From JABDQA01 sp963824415 (lineage in GTDB: Bacteria > Desulfobacterota > Desulfobulbia > Desulfobulbales > Desulfocapsaceae): 64,000 nucleotides of DNA. The translations under genes were made by a program, and so were the position numbers. The stretch lies in assembly GCA_963824415.1 (NCBI GenBank), contig CAWGPM010000015.1:124001-188000 (forward strand). The letters are read 5' to 3'. The notes beneath the pieces were generated by a model. The model saw only the letters and a program-made list of their open reading frames with translations. It did no database searches and was not told the DNA's origin. Positions within the stretch are counted from its first letter, which is position 1. Each line of letters begins with the position of its first letter. Shown piece by piece: positions 7,772 to 16,000 of the stretch.

Positions 7772-7803
7772 GGATAGCGAGGGCCGTACTGCGGATATCC
7801 CGC
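7772..7803 (+). promoter_or_regulatory. Structured leader upstream of rpsF, possible S6:S18 autoregulatory site
   Basis: GGATA (7772-7776) can pair with TATCC (7796-7800); alternatively GCGaGGG (7777-7783) can pair with CCCGC (7799-7803). Inside, CCG (7784-7786) faces CGG (7792-7794) across a five-base loop. The position, and a CCG near a small hairpin, resemble the known S6:S18 leader motif that mimics 16S helix 22, but the exact match was not tested. Confidence 0.35.
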
Positions 7804-7829
7804 ATAAATAAGTCCACGAGGAGGATCTT

Positions 7830-8330
7830 ATGAGAAGGTACGAACAGATTTATATTCTTCGCCCAGCCCTGAGCGAAGATGAAATCTCACGCGTAGTAGA
7901 AAACACCAATCAACTCATCCTAGACGATGGCGGTGCTGTCATTTTCCTGAATAAATGGGGAATGAGAAAACTGGCCTATCCGATTAAAAAGGAGATCCAG
8001 GGGTATTATATCCTCTGTGATTTTGCCGCAACTCCCGACGTTGTCTCAGAAATCGAGCGTAAATTCCGCATAGATGATGCTGTGCTGAAATACCTCACCG
8101 TCAGAGTTTCCGACACTATTTCCGCTGAAGAGATCAGCACAGCCATCAGTGAAGCAGAAGCCCTGGCCACTGCCGAAGAAGCTGATGGAGAAACCGGCGA
8201 TGATGATCAGCAGGAAGAAAATGCGGAAGCTGCGATAAGCGAGCCGGAGGAAGAAGCAACTCCTGAGCCAGCTCAAGAAGATCAGGCTGAAACCGCTGCT
8301 GCTGAGGTAAAACCGGTCGCTGATCAGTAA
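7830..8330 (+). CDS. rpsF: 30S ribosomal protein S6 with long acidic tail
   Basis: 166 residues, against roughly 95-135 in most bacteria. The S6 core is residues 1 to about 100 (MRRYEQIYILRP start, LNKWGMRKLAYPIKK in the middle, VLKYLTVRV near its end). It is followed by about 65 residues rich in Glu, Asp, Ala, Gln and Pro with almost no basic residues. S6 binds S18 and 16S helices 22-23 in the platform. E. coli S6 receives post-translational glutamates at its C-terminus; here a comparable acidic tail is encoded. A very strong GAGGAGG ribosome-binding site precedes the ATG. First gene of rpsF-rpsR-DUF2232-rplI. Confidence 0.96.
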   Translation: MRRYEQIYILRPALSEDEISRVVENTNQLILDDGGAVIFLNKWGMRKLAYPIKKEIQGYYILCDFAATPDVVSEIERKFRIDDAVLKYLTVRVSDTISAEEISTAISEAEALATAEEADGETGDDDQQEENAEAAISEPEEEATPEPAQEDQAETAAAEVKPVADQ

Positions 8331-8384
8331 TCAGTTTCACGAAGACAACAAACCAAATTATATATCAATACAGGGAGAATACCC

Positions 8385-8630
8385 ATGGCCGCAAGACCAC
8401 AGAAAAGACTGTTTTCAAGAAAAAAGATTTGCAGGTTCTGCGTCGATAAGGAACTGAAAATCGACTATAAGGATCAAAAAACGTTACGTAATTTCGTCAC
8501 CGAGCGAGGCAAGATCATACCCCGCCGGATACTGGGTACCTGTGCAACGCATCAGCGCCAACTTTGTTCTGCAGTGAAAAAAGCCCGGCAGATTGCGCTG
8601 CTGCCCTACTCAGGAAATACCCAGAGCTAA
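8385..8630 (+). CDS. rpsR: 30S ribosomal protein S18, zinc-binding (Cys-rich) form
   Basis: 81 residues, full length. The conserved core KTLRNFVTERGKIIPRRILGT and the C-terminal KKARQIALLPY identify S18, which pairs with S6 on the platform. Four cysteines (KICRFC and GTC...QLC) match the zinc-coordinating type of S18, in contrast to the Cys-free paralogues some bacteria use under zinc limitation. An AGGGAGA ribosome-binding site precedes the ATG. The stop codon abuts the next start (TAAATG), so the membrane protein gene downstream is coupled. Confidence 0.98.
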   Translation: MAARPQKRLFSRKKICRFCVDKELKIDYKDQKTLRNFVTERGKIIPRRILGTCATHQRQLCSAVKKARQIALLPYSGNTQS

Positions 8631-9638
8631 ATGAATCCGACCGAGGCGCTTGTGTCACAGGAAGACATCAGTACAGCAGGAAACAGGAGCTTTATCTATA
8701 TAATCCTGTTTGCCCTCCTTCTGTTGCTGCCAACGGTACAGATGGGTTTGTTCGGCTGGCTCTGCTTCAGCATACCGACCGTCGCACTTTTTTACCTGTA
8801 CCGCTGGCGCTATGGTCTGCGCTTCATTTTAGCCGGCACCGTTCTGGCCGTTGCCGTCGGTTTTTTCATCTCAGCGTTTGCCATGGTGGTTTTTGGTGCA
8901 GCACTGATACCGCTTGGCTACAGTCTCGCCCAATCCGGCTTTCGCAGCGACAGCCCGAGCCTGTCCGGCCTCAAAGGTGCCATCGTGCTGGGCTCCTGCT
9001 GGATTTTACTGCTCACCATCCAGACTGCGCTGACCGGTGTCAATCCGATCACCGATTTTCTACAGACGCTCGATCACGACATCGAACAGGCGCTTTCTTA
9101 TTATCGCCAGAACGAGAGCGTCGCACCCGATACGATGGCCTTGCTGGAACAATCGTTTTTCCAGATGAAGACGGTTTTTCCAAAAATTCTGCCATCGATG
9201 ATGGTCTGCCTGGTGCTGCTGATCGTCTGGTCAACCATGCTGCTCGGCAATCGCTTGATCGTGCGTTTCACTGGATACCGGGCCTGGCCTGATCACCAGA
9301 GCTGGAAACTGCCCGATAAATTTATCTGGTTACTGATCGGAGCTGCTCTTGTTGCGATGGTGCCGATTTCCACCCTGCGGCTTACCGGCATCAACGTTTT
9401 GATCTGTCTCAGTTTGATTTATCTGTTTCAGGGATTTTCGGTCCTTAGTTTCTTCATGCATAAATGGAATGTTCCCCCGCTCCTCCGGTTCTTTCTTTAC
9501 GCAATGATGCTGTTCCAGTCTTTTGGTACGGCACTGTTGCTGCTCGCCGGCATTGGGGATGTCTGGCTCGACCTCAGGAAACTGAAAAAAGGCTCCGATG
9601 ATCAGCAGGACAAACAAGAAAACCAGGATAATATATAA
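8631..9638 (+). CDS. DUF2232 (YybS-like) membrane protein
   Basis: 335 residues with about eight hydrophobic segments: residues roughly 22-95 are almost entirely membrane, others lie near 115-135, 195-215, 240-262 and 270-315. The C-terminus is charged and cytosolic (KKLKKGSDDQQDKQ). The family is found between rpsR and rplI in many Deltaproteobacteria and Firmicutes (YybS), and its function is unknown. The fold resembles small-molecule transporter subunits, but no substrate is known. The ATG follows the rpsR stop without a gap, so expression depends on the ribosomal protein message. Confidence 0.85.
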   Translation: MNPTEALVSQEDISTAGNRSFIYIILFALLLLLPTVQMGLFGWLCFSIPTVALFYLYRWRYGLRFILAGTVLAVAVGFFISAFAMVVFGAALIPLGYSLAQSGFRSDSPSLSGLKGAIVLGSCWILLLTIQTALTGVNPITDFLQTLDHDIEQALSYYRQNESVAPDTMALLEQSFFQMKTVFPKILPSMMVCLVLLIVWSTMLLGNRLIVRFTGYRAWPDHQSWKLPDKFIWLLIGAALVAMVPISTLRLTGINVLICLSLIYLFQGFSVLSFFMHKWNVPPLLRFFLYAMMLFQSFGTALLLLAGIGDVWLDLRKLKKGSDDQQDKQENQDNI

Positions 9639-9683
9639 CAATATTGACCGTTTAGTTGGTCACAACAATATAGGGAGTTAACC

Positions 9684-10139
9684 ATGGAACTTATTCTCAA
9701 AGAAACCATCGATTCACTGGGCAGAGAAGGTGATGTCGTTAAGGTCAAGCCTGGCTATGCCAGGAACTATCTGCTGCCCCAGGGCAAGGCCGTTATTGCT
9801 GATGCATCGAACCTCGCAATCCTCGAACAGAACAAAGCCCAGATCCAGGCACGCCTGGATGCACAACGCAAAGTTGCCGAGAATCTCTTCAAGAAACTCA
9901 CCGGCATCGCCCTCGAGTTCGAGGAACTCGCTGGAGAAGAGGAAAAGCTGTTCGGCTCGGTTACCGCCGGCGACATCCACGACCGGCTAGTTGAGAAAAA
10001 GATCGACGTGGACAAACGCAGCATCAACTTGTCCGAGCCGATTAAAACGCTTGGCGAACATCGGGTGACCATCAAGGTTGGTTTTGATCTCGAAGCAGAG
10101 ATCAGCGTCACGGTTAAAGCCCAGGAGGCAGACGCCTGA
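9684..10139 (+). CDS. rplI: 50S ribosomal protein L9
   Basis: 151 residues, normal length. The N-terminal domain MELILKETIDSLGREGDVVKV...GYARNYLLPQGKA binds 23S rRNA. A long helix (about 42-75) connects to the C-terminal domain with LFGSVTAGDI and HRVTIKVGFDLEAEI. L9 reaches out from the L1 side and affects frame maintenance. An AGGGAG ribosome-binding site precedes the ATG, and a terminator follows. Confidence 0.98.
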   Translation: MELILKETIDSLGREGDVVKVKPGYARNYLLPQGKAVIADASNLAILEQNKAQIQARLDAQRKVAENLFKKLTGIALEFEELAGEEEKLFGSVTAGDIHDRLVEKKIDVDKRSINLSEPIKTLGEHRVTIKVGFDLEAEISVTVKAQEADA

Positions 10140-10217
10140 ATAGTTTGTCGGTTACAGCCGGCTGCTATGAACCGCTGATTATGGCCGGCAATCGTCTCCT
10201 CTGCTGAACTATTTCAA

Positions 10218-10256
10218 CACACCCCGGAGTTTATCTCCCGGGTGTGTTTTTGTTTT
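10218..10256 (+). terminator. Rho-independent terminator after rplI
   Basis: Two 12-nt arms (10218-10229 and 10235-10246, one mismatch) around a TTTAT loop are followed by a T-rich tract (10247-10256). It ends the rpsF-rpsR-DUF2232-rplI transcript before dnaB. Confidence 0.85.
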
Positions 10257-10319
10257 GACACAACACCTTCAGTATATTAGACATCAAACTTTACCCATCG
10301 TCATATTCAAGACCTTCAG

Positions 10320-11705
10320 ATGAGTGATATTTTTCAGCCTGAATCACCGTTGGAAAGAGTGGTGACCAGTCGTATTCCGCCGCACAATATCGAGGCCGAA
10401 CAATCTGTTCTCGGCTCGATTCTGCTCAAAGAAGACGGCTTTCTGACGGTCAACGAATTCATCTCAGGTAGTGATTTCTACCGAGAGGCCCACCGCGTCA
10501 TTTTCGAGGCGATGGCTGAGTTGTTCGACCGCGAAGAGCCCCACGACCTGGTCACTCTCACCAGCCTGCTCAACGATACCAAACGCCTCGAAGCCGTCGG
10601 TGGTGCCTCATATCTCGCTTCCCTTACATCGATTGTACCGGTGACCGCCAATATCACCGCCTATGCCAGGATCATCAAGCAGAAATCGGTTCTCAGAAAC
10701 CTCATCAACACCAGCAGTGATATTGCCAACCGTTGTTTCGAGGAGCAGGACGATATCGACAAGCTGGTCGATGAGGCCGAGCAGTCAATCTTCGATATCG
10801 CCGGCAGGAAAAATGCCACCGTCTTCACCCCGCTGAAAAACATTATCCCGGAGAGTTTCAAAACCGTCCAGAGACTCTACGAACGAAAAGAGCTGATTAC
10901 CGGCGTGCCCACCGGTTATATAGATCTGGACAGAATCACCTCCGGTCTCCAGTCTTCCGATCTGGTCGTACTGGCCGGCCGTCCGTCCATGGGTAAAACG
11001 GCGCTGGCCATGAACATCGCCCAGCATGCAGCACTGGTCGAAAAAACAGGGGTGGCAATCTTCAGCCTGGAGATGTCCAAAGAACAGCTCGCCATGCGGC
11101 TGCTCAGTTCGGTGGGCCGCATCGATTCACAGCGTATTCGAACCGGCAGGCTGCACTCAGAGGACTGGCCTCATCTGACCAGGGCTGTTGGTATGTTGTC
11201 AGATGCACCGATCTATATCGACGACACCCCGGCCCTTACTGTACCCAACATGCGCTCCAAGATCAGGCGGCTTGCCTCGAAAAACGATATCGGCATGATT
11301 CTGGTTGACTATCTGCAGTTGATGCAGGGCCGCAATGCAGAAAATCGGACCCAGGAAATCAGTGAAATCTCGCGGGCCCTGAAAGCCATTGCCAAGGAGC
11401 ATAACGTGCCGGTACTGGCTCTCAGCCAGTTGAACCGCGGCCTGGAAAGCAGAACCGATAAACGGCCGATGATGTCGGACCTGCGTGAGTCCGGCGCCAT
11501 CGAACAGGATGCCGACGTTATCTGTTTCATCTACCGCGACGAAGTGTACAACAAGTCGGAAGACAATCCCGATAAAGGTATTGCCGAGATCATTATCGGC
11601 AAGCAACGCAACGGCCCCACCGGTGTGGCCCGGCTGTTTTTCAAGAAAGAGTTTACCACCTTCGAAAATCTCAGCACCCAGGATTATTCCCCACCGGCTT
11701 CGTAA
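10320..11705 (+). CDS. dnaB: Replicative DNA helicase
   Basis: 461 residues, typical for DnaB. The N-terminal domain begins PPHNIEAEQSVLGSILL, the segment that contacts primase. The RecA-like helicase domain has Walker A GRPSMGKT (about residue 220), IFSLEMSKEQL, the Walker B stretch IGMILVDYLQLM and the ALSQLNRGLE block with an arginine region behind it. It unwinds DNA at the fork as a hexamer. No intein is present. The gene lies between the rplI terminator and leuS. No convincing ribosome-binding site precedes the ATG at 10320, although no better start is visible. Confidence 0.97.
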   Translation: MSDIFQPESPLERVVTSRIPPHNIEAEQSVLGSILLKEDGFLTVNEFISGSDFYREAHRVIFEAMAELFDREEPHDLVTLTSLLNDTKRLEAVGGASYLASLTSIVPVTANITAYARIIKQKSVLRNLINTSSDIANRCFEEQDDIDKLVDEAEQSIFDIAGRKNATVFTPLKNIIPESFKTVQRLYERKELITGVPTGYIDLDRITSGLQSSDLVVLAGRPSMGKTALAMNIAQHAALVEKTGVAIFSLEMSKEQLAMRLLSSVGRIDSQRIRTGRLHSEDWPHLTRAVGMLSDAPIYIDDTPALTVPNMRSKIRRLASKNDIGMILVDYLQLMQGRNAENRTQEISEISRALKAIAKEHNVPVLALSQLNRGLESRTDKRPMMSDLRESGAIEQDADVICFIYRDEVYNKSEDNPDKGIAEIIIGKQRNGPTGVARLFFKKEFTTFENLSTQDYSPPAS

Positions 11706-11755
11706 CACGGATCACCTGCACTGGCCGTTAAATACCGACAAACTCGAGGACATGC

Positions 11756-14248
11756 ATGAGCATTTCAGATCAAACCACGAATAAATACGATTTCAAACGC
11801 GTTGAGCATAAATGGCAGCAGCACTGGGAGCAGTCTGGAACCTATCGGGTTGCCGAAGATGCCGGCAGGGAAAAATATTATGTGCTGGAAATGTTTCCCT
11901 ACCCTTCCGGACGCATCCACATGGGCCATGTCCGCAACTATACCATCGGTGACGTGGTAGCCCGTTACAAAAGATTGCGCGGCTACAACGTCCTCCATCC
12001 GATGGGCTGGGATGCCTTCGGACTGCCGGCTGAAAACGCGGCCCAGAAGAACAATACCCATCCGGCCAAATGGACGTATGAAAATATCGATTACATGCGC
12101 TCCCAGCTCAAGCAACTCGGGCTCTCTTATGACTGGCAGCGGGAGTTCGCCACCTGCGATCCCGACTACTACCGCTGGGAACAGAAAATTTTCATCGAAA
12201 TGTACCAGAAAGGGCTTGTCTACCAGCGGGTGACGACCATCAACTGGTGCGAGACCTGTCAGACCGTGCTGGCCAACGAACAGGTTATTGACGGGACCTG
12301 CTGGCGCTGCGACGAGTTGGTCCAAGCGCGTCAGATGAACGGCTGGTTTTTCAAGATCACCGCCTATACCGAAGAGCTGCTCAGTGATCTCGAGGAACTG
12401 GAAGGCTGGCCTGAGAAAGTCGTCACCATGCAGCATAACTGGATTGGCAAATCGACCGGGTTGTCCTGTGATTTCGAGATTGTCGACTCTGAAAAGTCCA
12501 TCTCGATATTCACCACCAGGCCCGATACGATCTATGGCGTCACCTTTATGTCTCTGGCCCCGGAACATCCGCTGCTCGACGAATTGCTGTCCGGCACCGA
12601 AAACGAAACGGAGATCAGGGAGTTCAGCGCTCGGATTATTCAGGAGAAACAGCGCCAGAGCCTGCACGAAGAGCCGGAAAAGAAAGGTATTTTCACGGGC
12701 CGCTATTGCCTCAATCCGTTTAATGGTGAAGAAGTGCCGGTTTATGTGGCCAACTTCGTACTGATGGAATACGGCACCGGCGCCGTCATGGCGGTACCGG
12801 CCCACGACCAGCGCGATTTCGAGTTTGCCCGGAAATATGGACTGCCGATCAAACCGGTCGTCATGCCGCCCGATATCGTACTGACGGATTCATCGATGGA
12901 TGAGGCATCGACCGTGGCCGGCACCCTGGTAGATTCCGGCCCATTTTCCAGTATGGACTCGGTTGAGGCCCAGCGGGCCATCATCGAGTACGCCCGGGAA
13001 AACAATTTTGGCCGCGCCCTAACCACATATCGCCTGCGCGACTGGGGCATTTCCAGACAGCGTTACTGGGGTGCACCGATTCCGATGATTCATTGTCAAG
13101 CATGCGGAGTCGTACCGGTCGCTATTGCAGATCTTCCAGTGCTGCTGCCCGAAGACAGCGACATGTCAAGCAATGAATGCAGACCGCTCAGCCAGCGCCC
13201 AGAATTTATCGCAACCGTCTGCCCAGCCTGTGGCGGGGACGCCCGCCGCGAGACCGATACCATGGACACCTTTGTCGAATCGTCCTGGTACTTCGCCAGA
13301 TTCGCCTGCCCCGACAGCAGCGATGCACCCCTCGATCCAGAAAAATCAAGGTACTGGCTGCCGGTGGACCAGTATATCGGCGGTGTCGAACACGCCATCC
13401 TGCACCTGCTCTATTCCCGTTTTTTCACTAAGGTATTGCGCGATCTCGGCTACTTAGACATAGCCGAACCGTTTACCAATCTGCTGACCCAGGGCATGGT
13501 CATCAAAGACGGTGCCAAGATGTCCAAGTCCAAGGGCAACGTGGTCGATCCGGATCAACTGATCGGCCAGTACGGAGCCGACACGGTCCGGTTGTTCAGT
13601 CTCTTCGCCGCCCCGCCCGAACGTGATCTTGAATGGAACGCCCAGGGAGTTGAAGGAGCCAATCGTTTCCTGAACCGTATCTATCGCTATATCATCGAAT
13701 TCCTGGAGCAGACCGCTCCTTCTCCAGAGCCTGTCAGTGAAACTGCCGCTGATACCGCGCTCTCGAGGAAGATGCACCAGACCATCAAGAAGGTCAGCTA
13801 CGATATCGAAAATGACTTTCATTTCAATACCGCGATCAGCGCAATTATGGAATTGTTCAACACGCTCTCCGCCAGAGATCTGAAAAGCACCGGTTCAGCA
13901 ACCGATCTGGCAACCCTCACCGAAGCGATCAGATCCATGCTCATTCTGCTTTACCCGATGGTGCCCCATTTCAGCGCCGAGATGTGGTCTTTATCTGGAT
14001 TCGAAGCCTCCCCTGAAACTCAGCCCTGGCCTGAGTACGACGAAGACAAGGCCCGTGAGGAGGAACTGGTTATCGTGCTGCAGGTTAACGGCAAGGTGCG
14101 CTCGAAAATTCAAGTGGCCGCCGATATCGAAGACGAGAAGCTAAGGGAACTTGCCCTTGATGATGACAAGGTGCTGCGTTTTATTGGCGATAAACCGATC
14201 AAAAAGGTAATAGTCGTCAAGAAGAAACTTGTTAATATTGTTGTTTAA
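11756..14248 (+). CDS. leuS: Leucyl-tRNA synthetase
   Basis: 830 residues, class I synthetase that charges tRNA-Leu. The HIGH-type motif is HMGH (residues 55-58, in SGRIHMGHVRNYT), and KMSKSKGN lies near residue 588. The inserted editing domain CP1 is present with the typical TTRPDT threonine-rich motif and MAVPAHDQRDFEFA. The C-terminal domain ends with LVNIVV after VLQVNGKVRSKI. A GAGGAC ribosome-binding site precedes the ATG; an ATG four bases upstream is out of frame. leuS followed by lptE is a common order in Proteobacteria. Confidence 0.97.
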   Translation: MSISDQTTNKYDFKRVEHKWQQHWEQSGTYRVAEDAGREKYYVLEMFPYPSGRIHMGHVRNYTIGDVVARYKRLRGYNVLHPMGWDAFGLPAENAAQKNNTHPAKWTYENIDYMRSQLKQLGLSYDWQREFATCDPDYYRWEQKIFIEMYQKGLVYQRVTTINWCETCQTVLANEQVIDGTCWRCDELVQARQMNGWFFKITAYTEELLSDLEELEGWPEKVVTMQHNWIGKSTGLSCDFEIVDSEKSISIFTTRPDTIYGVTFMSLAPEHPLLDELLSGTENETEIREFSARIIQEKQRQSLHEEPEKKGIFTGRYCLNPFNGEEVPVYVANFVLMEYGTGAVMAVPAHDQRDFEFARKYGLPIKPVVMPPDIVLTDSSMDEASTVAGTLVDSGPFSSMDSVEAQRAIIEYARENNFGRALTTYRLRDWGISRQRYWGAPIPMIHCQACGVVPVAIADLPVLLPEDSDMSSNECRPLSQRPEFIATVCPACGGDARRETDTMDTFVESSWYFARFACPDSSDAPLDPEKSRYWLPVDQYIGGVEHAILHLLYSRFFTKVLRDLGYLDIAEPFTNLLTQGMVIKDGAKMSKSKGNVVDPDQLIGQYGADTVRLFSLFAAPPERDLEWNAQGVEGANRFLNRIYRYIIEFLEQTAPSPEPVSETAADTALSRKMHQTIKKVSYDIENDFHFNTAISAIMELFNTLSARDLKSTGSATDLATLTEAIRSMLILLYPMVPHFSAEMWSLSGFEASPETQPWPEYDEDKAREEELVIVLQVNGKVRSKIQVAADIEDEKLRELALDDDKVLRFIGDKPIKKVIVVKKKLVNIVV

Positions 14249-14321
14249 TACTACCTTATCTGCAGACAGCACGACGACCTGCATATCAGCATCCTAATGC
14301 AATGAAAAAAGGAGTCACGCT

Positions 14322-14846
14322 TTGAAACATTACATCGGCTGGATATTTGTGCTCATGGCTGTGGGTGTATTGCTATCCGGATGCGGGTACCGTAACCCGT
14401 ACGTTTATAACGGTCCGGAAAAAGTCATCTATGTTACCACCTGGAAGAACAGGACCAGCAACCTGCAGCTTGACTCCCGAATTTACCAGGAACTGCTTAA
14501 ATGGTACCAGAAATCCGGCTCTATCAGGATTTCCAAAGACAAGGGAAATGCCGACTTTATCCTAGCCGGAGAAATCGTCTCGATAGACATCCCCAGCCTG
14601 GCCTATGGCAGTACCAATACGACTTCAGATGTTCGGTTGACCCTTAAGGTGCGCTATATTTTCAAAGATCTGACCACTGACCGGGTGCTGATCGAAAGAC
14701 CGGTTCAATCGTTGCAGCAGAGTTACCAGATCACCGCCGATGCCGCCGTAACCCGGGACAACGCCGATGAAGCGCTCGAGACGATTATCGAGGACCTGGC
14801 CCAGCAAATATATCAGCGGTCATTGGTGGAAATTGCCAAGCTTTGA
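14322..14846 (+). CDS. lptE: LPS-assembly lipoprotein LptE-like
   Basis: 174 residues. A signal peptide ends in the lipobox LLSG-C21, so the protein should be lipidated and sent to the outer membrane. LptE plugs the LptD barrel that inserts LPS in the outer leaflet. The body matches the LptE/RlpB pattern: an early GYRNPYVYNGPEKVIYV strand, a helix LDSRIYQELLKWYQKSG, an ADFILAGEIVSI strand and a C-terminal helix with EDLAQQIYQR. The start is TTG, supported by a strong AAAGGAG seven bases upstream. Position after leuS agrees with lptE elsewhere. Sequence similarity in this family is low, so the name rests partly on context. Confidence 0.8.
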   Translation: MKHYIGWIFVLMAVGVLLSGCGYRNPYVYNGPEKVIYVTTWKNRTSNLQLDSRIYQELLKWYQKSGSIRISKDKGNADFILAGEIVSIDIPSLAYGSTNTTSDVRLTLKVRYIFKDLTTDRVLIERPVQSLQQSYQITADAAVTRDNADEALETIIEDLAQQIYQRSLVEIAKL

Positions 14847-14865
14847 AATGCTCCACAATAGCTTC

Positions 14866-14896
14866 AGGCCGGCTCCCAGGAGCCGGCCTTTTTTAT
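14866..14896 (+). terminator. Rho-independent terminator after lptE
   Basis: Perfect 11-bp GC-rich arms (AGGCCGGCTCC at 14866-14876 and its complement at 14879-14889) with a minimal loop are followed by seven T. It terminates the leuS-lptE transcript. Confidence 0.9.
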
Positions 14897-14975
14897 TGGT
14901 TTCAGAGAAAAGCTATGGTTGTGCGCTGACCCCCTTCGAGCCTGTCACCATTTTCCCGTTCTTGCCATTGTCTGA

Positions 14976-15971
14976 ATGAGTTACGCTGAGATGATGTTGA
15001 CGATCGCCGACAAGGTTCTGGTCAACCGCCTGATTCTGGCACCGCTGGCCGGTTACAATGATCTTGCCTTTCGCCTGCTCTGCCGTGAGTACGGCGCGGC
15101 CCTGTGTGTTTCGGAGATGATCTCCAGCCACGGCCTTGTCTACCGGCAGCCCCGCACCATCGATATGCTGAAAAGCTGTGCGGAAGAACGGCCGGTGTCA
15201 TTTCAGCTCTTCGGCGCCGACCCCGCGGTCATGGCCGAGGCAGTAGCTATGGTTGATTCCTGCCGCCCCGATTTTATCGATATCAATATGGGCTGCCCGG
15301 TCAGGAAAGTGACCCAACGAGGCGCAGGAGCGGCGTTGATGGGCGAGGTCAGGCTGGCCGAGAAGATCATCCGGCAAAGTGTTGCCCGCACCTCCTGTCC
15401 GATCACCATCAAGATCCGTTCCGGCACCGATTCAAGCTCGATCAACGCCAGAGAATTTGCGATTATGGCCGAGGCAAGCGGCGCAGCTGCCGTGGCCGTG
15501 CACGGCAGAACCTGGAAACAGGGATTTTCAGGCAGGGCGGACTGGCAGATCGTCGAAGACGTGAAACGGGCCGTCAGCATACCGGTAATCGGCAACGGCG
15601 ATGTCACCAGTTATCATGAAGCCCATGAAAAAATCGATCGATACGGCTGCGACGCGGTGATGATAGGCAGGGCGGCCATCGGCAACCCCTGGGTGTTCAA
15701 CGACTCCGGGAAACCATCTCAGCTGGGCGTCATGGCGCGGACGGTGCTCAGACACCTCAATCTGCTTCAGATTCACCACCCAGCTCCGCAGCGCGCTCTG
15801 GGGGCAATCAAGAATCATCTGGGCAAATACTTCAAGGGGCTCCCCAATGCATCGAACATCCGAAGGGAAATCTATACCATTGCCGACTGGTATCAGCTCA
15901 AAACGTTCATTGCATCACTTGCCGACACCCCGCGCCCACAAAACTCCTGGAAAGAGCAACCAGAGCTATAG
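14976..15971 (+). CDS. dusB: tRNA-dihydrouridine synthase (DusB-like)
   Basis: 331 residues. A flavin enzyme that reduces uridine to dihydrouridine in tRNA D-loops. The TIM-barrel core shows LAPLAGYNDLAFR, the catalytic-Cys block INMGCPVRK, IKIRSG, AVHGRTWKQGFSG, PVIGNGDVTS and DAVMIGRAAIGNPWVF. Together these fit DusB better than DusA or DusC. It follows the lptE terminator as a single gene and converges on priA with a 29-nt gap. No clear ribosome-binding site marks the start; Met6 or Met7 are possible. Confidence 0.9.
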   Translation: MSYAEMMLTIADKVLVNRLILAPLAGYNDLAFRLLCREYGAALCVSEMISSHGLVYRQPRTIDMLKSCAEERPVSFQLFGADPAVMAEAVAMVDSCRPDFIDINMGCPVRKVTQRGAGAALMGEVRLAEKIIRQSVARTSCPITIKIRSGTDSSSINAREFAIMAEASGAAAVAVHGRTWKQGFSGRADWQIVEDVKRAVSIPVIGNGDVTSYHEAHEKIDRYGCDAVMIGRAAIGNPWVFNDSGKPSQLGVMARTVLRHLNLLQIHHPAPQRALGAIKNHLGKYFKGLPNASNIRREIYTIADWYQLKTFIASLADTPRPQNSWKEQPEL

Positions 15972-16000
15972 GCTGCAGAGGCCACGAAGCGCTTCACAGT

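Noticed and set aside
10255..10282. TTGACA before dnaB as promoter
   Set aside because: The box overlaps the T-rich end of the rplI terminator and the -10 match at the right spacing (TAGACA) is poor.
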